From an uncultured Clostridium sp. (GTDB lineage Bacteria; Bacillota; Clostridia; TANB77; CAG-508): 64,000 bases of DNA. Position 1 is the stretch's first letter. Every line of letters starts with the position of its first letter. This document shows positions 25,812 through 35,271 of the stretch, piece after piece. The position numbers and the translations under genes were made by a program. The notes beneath the pieces were generated by a model. It did no database searches. It was given only the letters and a program-made list of their open reading frames with translations, and was not told the DNA's origin. The stretch spans positions 1 to 64,000 of the forward strand of contig USGK01000002.1 of the NCBI GenBank assembly GCA_900554175.1, written 5' to 3'.

Positions 25812-26024
25812 CTATTCTACATTTAGAGTTCTATAAATACTATCATATTCATTTTGTAACCTTCCAATACTGCCATCTTTTGAACTATGATTCATTATAT
25901 ACTCCGTTATATTATGTTCTATTCTTTTCAATTCTTCACTTGAGTAATCTTTATCTTCTAAATATACTCCTGCATTTTTCATTAGTTTTACCTCTTTATC
26001 AGTACATTTATTTAATAAATTCAT
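25812..26024 (-). CDS. Small uncharacterised ICE protein, 70 residues
   Basis: Helical and charged (MNLLNKCTDKEVKLMKNAGVYL; ending YDSIYRTLNVE), after AAAGGAAG. Short proteins of this look are frequent near conjugation genes of clostridial ICEs. No motif identifies a function. Confidence 0.55.
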   Translation of the reverse strand: MNLLNKCTDKEVKLMKNAGVYLEDKDYSSEELKRIEHNITEYIMNHSSKDGSIGRLQNEYDSIYRTLNVE

Positions 26025-26107
26025 TGTTGTAACTTCCTTTCAATTTTACAAATCGTTTTTATTATAACATAAATTATAAAAATTTTGTTAAGTTTCGACA
26101 AAATTTG

Positions 26108-27295
26108 TTATTCATATTTTGGAGAGCCATATCCCATAACTTGTACATCATCAAATGAGTACATTCTTTCAGCACATTTATTGCTTGTATTTCCCTCAAT
26201 AGTATAAATAGTTCTATTGTTTATATCTGTTCTCGTAACAATTCCAACATGATCTGAGACTCCGTCTTGATTACCATTATCATCGTACCAGTCAAAAAAT
26301 ATTATGTCTCCAACGATTGGATAATAACTTTCTCCTCTATCATGCCATTCGTTTTTTTCTTTAAACCAGTTTATTCCATCAGTGCATACTGAAAATTTTG
26401 GTATTATTCCCTTTTCTATATATTTACATTCATTAGCACACCAACTCACATAACATGCACACCAATGTACATGTTCTTCAAAACCATACCATTTCCAAAA
26501 TTTATCTCCACCTTCATTACCAATTTGAGCTTTTGCAACTAAAACAATTTCACTATTTGGAATTTGTGAACTATCATAGTCCATATCTCCATCACTATTA
26601 AATATTGCTGCAACAAATCCTGCAATTAATACTATAACAAGTATAATTACAACTGCTACCCAACCTCCTGCTATAATTGCTGATATTAGTGCCTTTATTC
26701 CTGCTGCAATTGCCTTTATTGCTTTTATAGTTGCTTGTATTGTTGTTTTAACTGCTTTTGCAGTAACCTTTGCAGCATGTTTAGTTATCTTGATTGCTCT
26801 TTGTGTCGCTTTTACACTCTCTTTTGCAACCTTTTGACTATTCTTTGCAACTCTTTCAGCAGTTTTTATACTTTTTCCTGTTAGTTTAGTAGAACTCTTT
26901 GCTGTTTTAATTGTTTTCTTTGTTCCACTTTTAATCGTTTTATTAGTATTATTCACTACATTTTTTAGTTCTTTGGCTTTCTTTTCTTTTATTCGTGATT
27001 TGAAAGCATTAACTTTTTGCTTTCCTTTAATAAAATTTTGTTGTGTTTCTTTCAATGATTTTTTACCAATTTCATTACTTTTTTCAATGCCTTTTCTTGT
27101 TGCATAGCTTATTTCATTTTGTACTTTTCTTCCTGCATATTCTTCTCCTGAATTATTATCATCATCAATAGTAATTTCATTGATTTTCTCTTTCGTTGTT
27201 ATTAAATTATTTTTTATCTTTTGTACTCCAACTATACTTTTATCAATATTTTTTATTGTAGCTTGAGGTTTTACTTTTATTTTTATATCTGGCAT
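26108..27295 (-). CDS. Conjugation cell-wall hydrolase with CHAP domain
   Basis: 395 residues. The N-terminal 200 residues are low complexity, rich in Lys/Ala/Thr (KTAKSSTKLTGKSIKTAERV and similar), histone-H1-like. A strong transmembrane segment follows (about 206-232). The extracellular CHAP amidase/endopeptidase has the catalytic Cys in HWCACYVSWC and His in SDHVGIV. It opens local holes in peptidoglycan for the transfer channel, as VirB1-like proteins do. The basic cytoplasmic tail could bind DNA or membrane. AAAGGAGG precedes the ATG. It lies downstream of the sortase and VirB4 genes. Confidence 0.88.
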   Translation of the reverse strand: MPDIKIKVKPQATIKNIDKSIVGVQKIKNNLITTKEKINEITIDDDNNSGEEYAGRKVQNEISYATRKGIEKSNEIGKKSLKETQQNFIKGKQKVNAFKSRIKEKKAKELKNVVNNTNKTIKSGTKKTIKTAKSSTKLTGKSIKTAERVAKNSQKVAKESVKATQRAIKITKHAAKVTAKAVKTTIQATIKAIKAIAAGIKALISAIIAGGWVAVVIILVIVLIAGFVAAIFNSDGDMDYDSSQIPNSEIVLVAKAQIGNEGGDKFWKWYGFEEHVHWCACYVSWCANECKYIEKGIIPKFSVCTDGINWFKEKNEWHDRGESYYPIVGDIIFFDWYDDNGNQDGVSDHVGIVTRTDINNRTIYTIEGNTSNKCAERMYSFDDVQVMGYGSPKYE

Positions 27296-27327
27296 AAATA
27301 ACCTCCTTTCTATTAAGCATAAAAAAA

Positions 27328-27345
27328 GAAGTCATTTAAGACTTC
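27328..27345 (-). terminator. Short terminator between two ICE genes
   Basis: GAAGTC / GACTTC (6 bp, 6-base loop) followed on the minus strand by a run of T. It follows the 87-residue gene and precedes the CHAP gene, so CHAP expression may depend on read-through. Confidence 0.55.
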
Positions 27346-27350
27346 AAAAT

Positions 27351-27614
27351 TTAATTTTTAATATTTTTCTTTTTTAACTCTTTAATAGAGTCCATATCAA
27401 AAGTAACTCTTGATACTAATTTCATTTTATCAATATCTACTTCAGGGATAAAATCTTTTGCAAGATACTTTTCTGCAAGTACTAAACTATGTTCTATGCT
27501 ATCTATTACATCATTTGGTATTTTTCCATCGTACTCATTAATTAATATTTTCAGCATACAACTTGTTGCAAATAACTCCTCACTTATTTCATAATCTACT
27601 TCCTTTAATTTCAT
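27351..27614 (-). CDS. Small uncharacterised ICE protein, 87 residues
   Basis: Helical protein (MKLKEVDYEISEELFATSCMLKIL; VIDSIEHSLVLAEKYLAK). GGAGGA precedes the ATG. It has its own promoter carrying the 18-bp ICE motif, and a terminator after it. That separates it from the transfer operon upstream and suggests regulated expression. The family is not recognised. Confidence 0.55.
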   Translation of the reverse strand: MKLKEVDYEISEELFATSCMLKILINEYDGKIPNDVIDSIEHSLVLAEKYLAKDFIPEVDIDKMKLVSRVTFDMDSIKELKKKNIKN

Positions 27615-27642
27615 AATGATAAAATCCTCCTGTTTTTTTGAT

Positions 27643-27671
27643 ATTATATCACAACTTCGGCGAATTGAAAA
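27643..27671 (-). promoter_or_regulatory. Promoter with the 18-bp ICE motif (site C)
   Basis: On the minus strand the motif TTTTCAATTCGCCGAAGT (plus 27654-27671) is followed after 5 bases by TATAAT (plus 27643-27648). It drives the 87-residue gene and perhaps CHAP. The motif covers the -35 region and spacer, as in the XRE promoter. Confidence 0.6.
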
Positions 27672-27699
27672 TTTTTCTTTGTTTTTTATTTACTCTTTT

Positions 27700-28479
27700 T
27701 TACACTTTCTTTGCCACAACTACCATTCGTCCATTTTTTTGTGAATATTCGCAAGTTGATAATGTAATATACTTGTCTTGATGAGTTCCAACAACTCCTG
27801 TATAATAAAATTCTAAATTTCTACAATTTTCGACAAATTCTTCATAGTCTTTATAATTTTGAAAATCAGTATAATTATAATATCTAAATCCTTCATCTGA
27901 ATAAGCTATTGTTTTGAATGCTATCATTACTTCATAAGTGTTCTCAATAGTTCTTCCATTTTCTATTGTAAAGAATTTAATATACTTATGGTTTAGATAA
28001 AAGTTATAATTCTTATATTTTTCAAGTTGTGAAAACATTGTATTATCTTTCATGTGATGTCCATATATAATTAAATTATCTGATTTTTTCAAATTACAAA
28101 ATGGTGCTAAATATGGAGTACCATGACTAGAATAATTTTTATAAATATCTTTATGCAAATAGTAATCTCCATTTTGCATTATTGGATAATCTATATTAGT
28201 TCCATCTATCTTGATCCAGCCTATAATATCTGAATTGATTTTTGCTATATTCTCTAAATTATAAGTATTTTCAGACGATAAATTACCTTCCTCATTTTCT
28301 AAAATGTCTGTAAATTGATTCTCGTTTGTCGTATTTTCAGGATTTTCGACAATTTCATGTAAATCATCAAATATATCAGTTTCTTTCTTATTTTTTACTA
28401 ACTCTTTAATAAAGAAATAGCTACTAATAGCTAATATAACTATTAGTAGCATTAAAATTATTTTACTGACTTTATTCAT
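27700..28479 (-). CDS. srtB: Class B sortase
   Basis: 259 residues with an N-terminal transmembrane segment (about 5-24). The sortase B fold shows WIKIDGTNIDYPIMQNGD, catalytic His in IYGHHMKD (near 139), catalytic Cys in TLSTCEYS (near 240) and Arg in NGRMVVVAKK. It starts 8 bases inside the VirB4 gene end. It probably anchors ICE-encoded surface proteins; the adhesin at 49301-54139 has a VPKTGDE sorting signal and is the obvious substrate. Confidence 0.92.
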   Translation of the reverse strand: MNKVSKIILMLLIVILAISSYFFIKELVKNKKETDIFDDLHEIVENPENTTNENQFTDILENEEGNLSSENTYNLENIAKINSDIIGWIKIDGTNIDYPIMQNGDYYLHKDIYKNYSSHGTPYLAPFCNLKKSDNLIIYGHHMKDNTMFSQLEKYKNYNFYLNHKYIKFFTIENGRTIENTYEVMIAFKTIAYSDEGFRYYNYTDFQNYKDYEEFVENCRNLEFYYTGVVGTHQDKYITLSTCEYSQKNGRMVVVAKKV

Positions 28480-30814
28480 TTACACTTTCTCCCGGTTTTG
28501 TTGTCATCAGTCTATAAAGTTCAGTATTCTTTGGAAATCTATTAACAAATGGGACATTTGCAGAACCAACTCTCATTAGTCCCTCTCCTGCACCAACATT
28601 TGTTATAAAGCTCATTTGCTCATCAGATATATTAAGTAATTTTCCTAACTCTAATCTATCAATATATGCTTGATTAAGCATTATAATAAATTCAGAGTTT
28701 GCAAGCATTGTTCTTGCAGTATGACTTTGTAATAAATCCTCAACATTTTGAGTTATACCTGTTGCATAAGCTCCATATTTTCTGACTCTCTTCCAAAGTG
28801 TAAATAAGAAATTGGCTGAATATTCGTATTGGAATAACAAATATATCTCATCAATGAATATATATGTGTTCTTACCTTTTGTTCTATTTGCAGTTATTCT
28901 ATTAAGAATACTATCAAGTACAACTAACATTCCTATTGGAAGTAGTTGTTTTCCTAAATCTAATATATCATAGCAGATAAGTTTATTTGATGTATCAACA
29001 TTAGTATTAAGTGCAAATGTATTTAAAGAACCATTTGTAAATAACTCTATTGCAAGTGCAATCTCCTTTGCCTCAGGCTCTTCTTGTTTTAATAATTCCT
29101 CTCTAAAGTCTTGCAAAGTTGGTGGTATTCCTTGATAATTTCCTTGTTGGAAAATTCTATACACACTAGCAGTACATCTATCAATAATAGACTTTTGCTT
29201 TGGACCGAGATTGCCACTTCCTATAAGTTGTTCACACAAAGACAAAATAAACTCTGATTTTAGGATTACTGGATTAGCTCCATCTCCATATTCAGAGTTC
29301 ATGTCCATAGCATTTATATGATTATCACTTGTGGCAGATATTTTAATTACTTCTCCTCCTAGTGCATTTACTAAAGGAGAATACTCCCTTTCGGGATCTA
29401 CGATTATAATATCTGCATCAGGTTCTCTTAATTTGATAGATGTTATTTCTTGTTTTGCAGTAAATGATTTACCACTACCACTAACACCTAAAATAAAACT
29501 ATTACCATTTAATAATTGCTTTCTATCGACCATAATCATATTCTTACTAATTGTATTTTGACCATAAAAAACACCATTCTCGTGCCTAATTTCTTGCACT
29601 TTGAATGGTATAAATACTGCTAAGCTTTCTGTTGTAAGTGTTCTTAAAGCATTTATTTTTCTTACTCCAAATGGTAGTACAGTTTCTAATCCATCTAATT
29701 GTTGGTATCTTAAAGTACCCATTTGACACATATTTTTACCTGCTATTTGTTCTATTGCATCAGATAATACTTTTAATTTTTCTAATGATTCTTCAGTTAT
29801 AACCATTGTTAAAACTGATAAGAACATTCTTTGGTCTCTTGTAATTAAGTCATCTAAAAATTCTTTACTTTCATTTCTTTGTTGCTCCATATCATACGGA
29901 ATAATTGCTGAAAAGTTATTATTCGCATTTTGTTTTCTTTGCCAATTAGTTATATTTGTTTCTATTCCTAATCTTCTATTCTCTGCCTCTTTTACTGCCT
30001 CATCCATTGGTATAGGAATAATATCAATGGACAACATCATATTTTTATTAAGTTCAGTAAGTTCAGTTACCATTGAATCCTTTATATAACTTGCATAGGA
30101 TTTTAAGAATAATACTTTTCCATATCTATTACCTATTTGAAAATAATCACTTTTGAATTTTGCAGAGTCAGGACATATTAAATCTCTAAAATCATGTCCT
30201 AATTTCATGTGTTCATGAATATCAAATGTAAATGCAGTTTCTTCTCCTGTTCTATAAAAGTCATGTGCTATTCTTAATCTTTCTTTTGCATCAAGTTCTA
30301 TACATTTTGAGCCTAATGCACTAAAATGATTACTTAAATCTGCTCCAATTCTTGAAAAATAACTTCTTGCCTCTTCTTTTGTTTTCTTATATACGGATAT
30401 TGTTAAAATCTTTTCTTGTACTATTTCATTTGCAGTTTTTGATTGAGAATTTAGCATTGCATTATATTCTTTTCTAAATTTGTCTAAATTATCTCCTGCA
30501 TCTTTTAATAATATTGTTTTTTCAAAATCTAATTTATTTATTCTTCTATTGTTTATAGTTATTTTAGCAGTAGATCCTGTATCTAATGAATTAAGTAATT
30601 CGGAATATTCTAAAAACATTGCCTCTTTATCTTCTCTACTTGCTACTGCATAATTTATATCTAAAAACTTATATGATTTTGAATACTTATTCTTTCCAAC
30701 TAAAAAAAGCCCATCTTCGTAAATTGCCTTTACAGGAATTATATCTTGTACGAATTTTGGAACTTTTATCTTTTCTTTATCTTGCTTGAATATTGTTTTA
30801 AGTGTTTTCAGCAT
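28472..30814 (-). CDS. VirB4/TraE-type conjugation ATPase
   Basis: About 780 residues. The C-terminal ATPase has Walker A LGVSGSGKSF (near 446), IIVDPEREYSPL, Walker B YIFIDEIYLLF and the ITQNVEDLL box. The N-terminal half is the VirB4 pilin-contacting part. It powers assembly of the mating channel at the inner face of the membrane. The ATG at 30814 (GGGAGG upstream) is preferred to an in-frame TTG. It overlaps the PrgI gene by 17 bases. Confidence 0.93.
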   Translation of the reverse strand: MLKTLKTIFKQDKEKIKVPKFVQDIIPVKAIYEDGLFLVGKNKYSKSYKFLDINYAVASREDKEAMFLEYSELLNSLDTGSTAKITINNRRINKLDFEKTILLKDAGDNLDKFRKEYNAMLNSQSKTANEIVQEKILTISVYKKTKEEARSYFSRIGADLSNHFSALGSKCIELDAKERLRIAHDFYRTGEETAFTFDIHEHMKLGHDFRDLICPDSAKFKSDYFQIGNRYGKVLFLKSYASYIKDSMVTELTELNKNMMLSIDIIPIPMDEAVKEAENRRLGIETNITNWQRKQNANNNFSAIIPYDMEQQRNESKEFLDDLITRDQRMFLSVLTMVITEESLEKLKVLSDAIEQIAGKNMCQMGTLRYQQLDGLETVLPFGVRKINALRTLTTESLAVFIPFKVQEIRHENGVFYGQNTISKNMIMVDRKQLLNGNSFILGVSGSGKSFTAKQEITSIKLREPDADIIIVDPEREYSPLVNALGGEVIKISATSDNHINAMDMNSEYGDGANPVILKSEFILSLCEQLIGSGNLGPKQKSIIDRCTASVYRIFQQGNYQGIPPTLQDFREELLKQEEPEAKEIALAIELFTNGSLNTFALNTNVDTSNKLICYDILDLGKQLLPIGMLVVLDSILNRITANRTKGKNTYIFIDEIYLLFQYEYSANFLFTLWKRVRKYGAYATGITQNVEDLLQSHTARTMLANSEFIIMLNQAYIDRLELGKLLNISDEQMSFITNVGAGEGLMRVGSANVPFVNRFPKNTELYRLMTTKPGESVNE

Positions 30815-31253
30815 CTTCTTCAACCTCCCTCATTTTCTTTTTTAATTTTTTAGTTTTAGGTTTCTTATTCTTTTTCTCTTTATGTTTTTTTTGTGGCTTT
30901 AATATTCCTTGCTTTAATTTCTTATCAATTATTCCCTTAAAATCTTCAGCATAGATATTTTGAGAGTTGAAAGTTAAATGTCTAGGCATTAGTATTTCAG
31001 ATTTTATAAATGCAATAACAAATTCTTCAGCATTCATTCCGTTATACTTTATAAAACCAAGTGCAGCAAAAGGTGCAGCACCTAAAATACATACCCAAGA
31101 CAATGTTTCAATTCCAAAAAAAGGCTTTAATAAGAAATATAAAACTACTGCTACTAAACAAGCTAATATAGAAAAAATGAACTGCCTTAATGACAGTCCA
31201 AAGAATATACTTTCGCTAAAATCCCTTATGTCTTTATTTATCTTTACCTCCAT
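30798..31253 (-). CDS. PrgI family membrane protein (VirB3-like)
   Basis: 151 residues: a short N terminus (MEVKINKDIRDFSESIFFGLS), then two transmembrane segments (about 24-65), then a soluble region and a very basic Lys-rich tail. This is the PrgI family, found next to VirB4 in Gram-positive conjugation systems, where VirB3 sits in Gram-negatives. It overlaps the VirB4 start, and the operon order supports the call. Confidence 0.85.
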   Translation of the reverse strand: MEVKINKDIRDFSESIFFGLSLRQFIFSILACLVAVVLYFLLKPFFGIETLSWVCILGAAPFAALGFIKYNGMNAEEFVIAFIKSEILMPRHLTFNSQNIYAEDFKGIIDKKLKQGILKPQKKHKEKKNKKPKTKKLKKKMREVEEDAENT

Positions 31254-31256
31254 AAT

Positions 31257-31931
31257 TTATCTTGCCTCCCTGTTTTTAATCTTTTTTTGTTTCTTCATTT
31301 CTTCCTGTGCCATTTTAATTTCTACATTTGCATATAAATCTTCGTCAATTATTTTGTATTTTTTTATTTCTGTCTCATTTGTTTGTAATGCAATTAGTCT
31401 ATCTATCATTCTTTCTCTTAAATCAGGATTAATTTTGTCTAAATATTCTCCCATTGTTGTAATGTCAGGTTCATATACACCTTTTCCAACTTTGAAAAAT
31501 TTTAGATTTCTCATCTCAAAGTTTCTATTATAATCAACTATAAAATCAGGTATATCTTCAAACTTTATTATTGCCTCATCTACACCATCATCAACATAGA
31601 AAAGCTCTGCATTAGATTTTATTAAATCTCTTATTTCATCTTCAGAATAAAATCTAACCTGAAACTCATCTTCTTTATTCTCAAATGTATCAGCTAAATT
31701 TTCGCCTTTTAACACTCTTGCAAAATCTTCTTTTGCTTTATCAATATTTTCATTATAGTAATATCCATAACCCCAATTTATAGAGTTATCTTTTATTTCA
31801 TAATTAAATGCTATAATGTATTCTTTTGTTCCATTTTTAAATGTTCTTTCTATTAAAGCTATCGGTTCTTCATTTCTGAATCCTACATCCATTACAAACA
31901 TTCCATTGTCTAATTCTCTTGTTCTACTCAT
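31257..31931 (-). CDS. Uncharacterised conjugation-operon protein, 224 residues
   Basis: Soluble, acidic protein starting MSRTRELDNGMFVMDVGFRN, with a lysine/arginine-rich coiled end (MAQEEMKKQKKIKNREAR). It is 3 bases from the PrgI gene and 12 bases from the VirB6-like gene, so it belongs to the transfer operon. The order (VirB6-like, this, PrgI, VirB4) recurs in clostridial ICEs. I cannot assign a function. Confidence 0.6.
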   Translation of the reverse strand: MSRTRELDNGMFVMDVGFRNEEPIALIERTFKNGTKEYIIAFNYEIKDNSINWGYGYYYNENIDKAKEDFARVLKGENLADTFENKEDEFQVRFYSEDEIRDLIKSNAELFYVDDGVDEAIIKFEDIPDFIVDYNRNFEMRNLKFFKVGKGVYEPDITTMGEYLDKINPDLRERMIDRLIALQTNETEIKKYKIIDEDLYANVEIKMAQEEMKKQKKIKNREAR

Positions 31932-31943
31932 TTACACTCCTCC

Positions 31944-32771
31944 TTATAGTCCCATCATTTCTCTTACTATTCTGTCTGAAAGTCTTATTGTTCCAACTAA
32001 AACTAGCATATTAAATATCAATTCTCCAACATATTTCCATACCATTGTTACGGTAGCTGCACCTGTATCAACTGATGGTGGACTTGCTGCAAAACTTGAA
32101 AATATAATACATGCCAATACTATTATTGCTCCCTCTAAACAAACTGCTACATAACTTTTCAAAAAGCTCTTACCAACATTTTGTGTAGGCTCTCCTGCAA
32201 AACTTGAAAGTGGTATTGGAGCTATAGCTGTGTACATATATAGCTTAAAGAATCTTCCATAGACAGTTAATATTAAAATGAATGAAAGTACTGTTACAAA
32301 TAATCCACCAAGTAATGTTACTGCCCATAATGGAATGCTCTCAAAAAATCCACAATTATTGATTGCATCAATTACTGATTGTGGCAGAGATACTCCTGTT
32401 GCTTGAAATGAACTTCTTGCCATTATAGTAGAAACAACACCTTGTATAATCTTAAATATTGCTAACATTAAATCCATTCCATAAGTTACAATTCCTTTTG
32501 CTATTGCGAATCTTATAAAAAGTTTTAATGCTTGTTCAGGTCTTTTTATCTCTGAAAAATTACCCATCGTTTTTACTACACCCATAACAAAGAACAATAC
32601 TAATAATGCAAATCCTATTGCTTGTAATGCTCCATTTATATTAGTAATAATGTCCCATATTGCTCCACCTTTGAAATCAGCAGGACTTTGAGTTACCAAT
32701 GAATATATTTCAGACAATTTACCATTCCAAGTGTCTAAAGCATTTTGTAAATTTCCTACAATCCAATTCAA
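31944..32771 (-). CDS. VirB6/TrbL-like polytopic conjugation protein
   Basis: 275 residues with about six hydrophobic segments, for example IGFALLVLFFVMGVVKTMGN and LLGGLFVTVLSFILILTVYG. The small-residue-rich loop APIPLSSFAGEP is typical of the VirB6/TrbL-like proteins of Firmicutes ICEs. It forms part of the membrane pore. It lies between the pilin-like gene and the 224-residue gene. Confidence 0.82.
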   Translation of the reverse strand: MNWIVGNLQNALDTWNGKLSEIYSLVTQSPADFKGGAIWDIITNINGALQAIGFALLVLFFVMGVVKTMGNFSEIKRPEQALKLFIRFAIAKGIVTYGMDLMLAIFKIIQGVVSTIMARSSFQATGVSLPQSVIDAINNCGFFESIPLWAVTLLGGLFVTVLSFILILTVYGRFFKLYMYTAIAPIPLSSFAGEPTQNVGKSFLKSYVAVCLEGAIIVLACIIFSSFAASPPSVDTGAATVTMVWKYVGELIFNMLVLVGTIRLSDRIVREMMGL

Positions 32772-32799
32772 TATTTCTCACCTCTATTCTTAAAATTAA

Positions 32800-32829
32800 T
32801 ATAGGCAGATAACTTGATACCTGCCTATA
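32800..32829 (-). terminator. Hairpin after the pilin-like gene
   Basis: TATAGGCAG / CTGCCTATA (9 bp) with a 12-base loop. It lies between the pilin-like gene and the VirB6-like gene. No strong T-run follows, so it is more likely a partial terminator or a 3'-end stabiliser that raises pilin expression relative to downstream genes. Confidence 0.5.
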
Positions 32830-32840
32830 CTTTCTAAATT

Positions 32841-33170
32841 TTAGCCTCCTGTAATTATGCTTAATATTTCTTTTGCAAATGTAATAACAATTCCACCTGC
32901 TAAAGTCATAATTCCATTTGCTCTTTGTGTTGGATCATGTGACTTAAGGCTCATACCTACTTGTACTACACCAAAACCTAAAATTATCATTCCAACTGCT
33001 CTAATTAAACCAAATATAAAATTTGATAAATTGTTTACAACTGCTATTGGATCGTCAGCAGCAAACACATGACTTGCTTGTAATACAAATAATAAAATTA
33101 CATATCCTATAATAAATAAAATTTTTAATCCAATATTCTTTCTTCTACTTTTTTTGTTTTCTTCTTTCAT
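32841..33170 (-). CDS. Maff2/VirB2-like pilin-type membrane protein
   Basis: About 109 residues from MKEENKKSRRKN; AAAGGAG precedes the ATG at 33170. A signal-like segment ends ASHVFAADDP. Two transmembrane segments follow, with the small-residue pattern VVQVGMSLKSHDPTQRANGI and LAGGIVITFAKEIL. This matches Maff2-family ICE proteins and the general form of VirB2/TrbC pilins. It is flanked by hairpins, consistent with a separately abundant transcript. Confidence 0.8.
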   Translation of the reverse strand: MKEENKKSRRKNIGLKILFIIGYVILLFVLQASHVFAADDPIAVVNNLSNFIFGLIRAVGMIILGFGVVQVGMSLKSHDPTQRANGIMTLAGGIVITFAKEILSIITGG

Positions 33171-33211
33171 AATTAAATTCTCCTTTCTTTGCCTATTTTT
33201 AGGCACAAAAA

Positions 33212-33249
33212 AAGACCTAGAATTTATTGTTACATAAACTCTAGGTCTT
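33212..33249 (-). terminator. Terminator after virD4
   Basis: A 10-bp stem AAGACCTAGA / TCTAGGTCTT, with an 18-base loop, overlapping the virD4 stop and followed on the minus strand by TTTTTTT. A second small stem (TGCCTA/TAGGCA at 33190-33205) follows before the pilin-like gene. Confidence 0.75.
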
Positions 33250-35083
33250 AATTGATATTGATATTGGCACTCTCAATATCTTGTTTAAATAAACTATCAA
33301 TTTCTTCTTCAGATAATAATTCATAATCAGTTTCTTTTAATTCTAAATCAATTACTTCATTCATATTTATATTATCTTCAAAGTTAAATGATATTGTTCC
33401 TATTGCATTTGAAGTATCTCCATGTATATATGGCTTAATACTCTTATTTCCAATAGGTGTATTTATACTATTAAAATGTTCCTTTAGATTAAATTTGAAA
33501 TCTTTTACAGGTCTTTCTCCTCTCACAAAAAGTAATGCATATTGATTATCTAGCATTCTTACTTCATCAGGAGTTAAAAGCTCTCTACCTGCAATTTGGT
33601 CATTTTTTGAATAATTACCATGTGAACCAAAAGTTCTTCCAAAAGTGTTAGTATCTATTGTTTCTTTTCCAAGAAGTTCAGACACATACTTATGAGTCGA
33701 TTGCTCATTTCCACCTAAATACAAGAATTCATCACAATTTCCTACTATACTTTCCCATTGTTTTTCAAATAAAGCCTTTAATTGTGCTAAATTTTGCAAT
33801 ATGATAGAAACCGAAACTTCCCTACTTCTCATAACTGATAATATCTTATCAAAATCATCAGGTAGGCTTACATTAGCAAACTCATCCATAACAAAATGAA
33901 CATGTACAGGTAAACTTCCACCATATTTGTAATCTGCTAAATAAAATAGTTGTTGGAATAATTGTGTATAAAGTACACTTACTAGGAAATTAAAAGATGT
34001 ATCATTATCAGGTATTATAGCAAATAATGCTACTTTCTTTTCTCCTAAACTTGGTAAATCTAATTCATCAGTTTGAGTTAATTGTGCTACACTCTCTAAA
34101 TTAAATTTTTCAAGTCTTGCAGCTAGTGTTACTTGTATTGATTTTAATGTTTTAGCAGAACCACTATGATATGCTCTATAATATTTTAATGAAATATGTT
34201 CAGGATTTGTTGTTTCTAATCTATTAAATAACATATCAAGTGGACTAACATAATCGTCATCATCTTCTTTTACATCTCCTGCTCTTAATAATTCCATAAC
34301 CATAACAAAGTTTTGTTCTTCTTCAGGAGCTTCATATTTTAAGTAAAAGATTAAGGCTAATAACAACATACTTGCTGCAGTATCCCAAAACGGATCGTTT
34401 GTACTACTTCCTTTTGGAGTGGTAGATTTAAATAGGTTTGTTACTAATTTTTGAACATCATTATCTGATTTCAAATAAACAAATGGATTGTAGCAATGTG
34501 ATTTTTCCATATTTATTAAATCTAAAACTCTTACCTCGTATCCATTTTGTTCTAGTAAATGTCCTGTATCTCTAACAATTTCCCCTTTAGGATCTAGCAC
34601 AACATAAGATGTATTGCATTGCATAACATTAGGTTTGCAATAACTATAAGTCTTTCCTGCACCACTACCTCCAACAACTAATACATTTACATTTCTTCTG
34701 TGTTTCTTTCCATTTAATCCAAGTGAAACATTTTTAGTTAGTATCTTATTATAATTATTAGGTTGTTTATATTTCTTGTTTAATTCTTTTGCCTCGCCCC
34801 ATTTGGCAGAACCATTTTCTTCTCTTCTCCTGTAATTCTTTCTAGTAGATTCGTAAACTAATATTGACATTATATATATTAGCAAAAAAATAAGAATAGT
34901 TTTTATACTACTCTCCATAAATGTAATATTGAAAGGATTACTTAAAGCATCACTTCCATTTTTTATTATCTCTATTAATCCACCATTTATATATGGTGCA
35001 ACTAATAGTGCTAACCATATTACAGGAATTATTCCAAAAATATATACAACTCTAGCAATTTTCTTATCATCGTTCAAAGGCAA
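33248..35083 (-). CDS. VirD4/TraG type IV coupling protein
   Basis: About 611 residues. Two N-terminal transmembrane segments (about 8-28 and 58-78), Walker A VVGGSGAGKTYSY (near 138), VVLDPKGEI, Walker B VHFVMDEFANVSLPDDF and SIILQNLAQL. It couples the relaxase-DNA complex to the channel. The start is a TTG (35083) that overlaps the end of the 65-residue gene; no in-frame ATG exists nearby. The acidic C terminus (LSEEEIDSLFKQD) may contact the relaxosome. Confidence 0.93.
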   Translation of the reverse strand: MPLNDDKKIARVVYIFGIIPVIWLALLVAPYINGGLIEIIKNGSDALSNPFNITFMESSIKTILIFLLIYIMSILVYESTRKNYRRREENGSAKWGEAKELNKKYKQPNNYNKILTKNVSLGLNGKKHRRNVNVLVVGGSGAGKTYSYCKPNVMQCNTSYVVLDPKGEIVRDTGHLLEQNGYEVRVLDLINMEKSHCYNPFVYLKSDNDVQKLVTNLFKSTTPKGSSTNDPFWDTAASMLLLALIFYLKYEAPEEEQNFVMVMELLRAGDVKEDDDDYVSPLDMLFNRLETTNPEHISLKYYRAYHSGSAKTLKSIQVTLAARLEKFNLESVAQLTQTDELDLPSLGEKKVALFAIIPDNDTSFNFLVSVLYTQLFQQLFYLADYKYGGSLPVHVHFVMDEFANVSLPDDFDKILSVMRSREVSVSIILQNLAQLKALFEKQWESIVGNCDEFLYLGGNEQSTHKYVSELLGKETIDTNTFGRTFGSHGNYSKNDQIAGRELLTPDEVRMLDNQYALLFVRGERPVKDFKFNLKEHFNSINTPIGNKSIKPYIHGDTSNAIGTISFNFEDNINMNEVIDLELKETDYELLSEEEIDSLFKQDIESANININ

Positions 35084-35264
35084 AATTACCTTTTACTTTT
35101 CTTTTATCTATTGGGGCATCTAATAATTTTTTAATAAGTTCATCAATAATTTCAGTATCAACATTTTCAGCTATCTTTTTATTTCTGAACTCATTAAGAG
35201 CATTTATTATTAGTTTATAATCATATATATCTAATACAATAGTTCTTGTTTCTTCCAATTTCAA
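35067..35264 (-). CDS. Small uncharacterised protein upstream of virD4
   Basis: 65 residues, MKLEETRTIVLDIYDYKLIINALNEF onward, preceded by GGGGGAA. It ends inside virD4, so translation is coupled. Small charged helical proteins at this place are regular in this ICE type. Function unknown. Confidence 0.6.
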   Translation of the reverse strand: MKLEETRTIVLDIYDYKLIINALNEFRNKKIAENVDTEIIDELIKKLLDAPIDKRKVKGNFAFER

Positions 35265-35271
35265 TTCCCCC

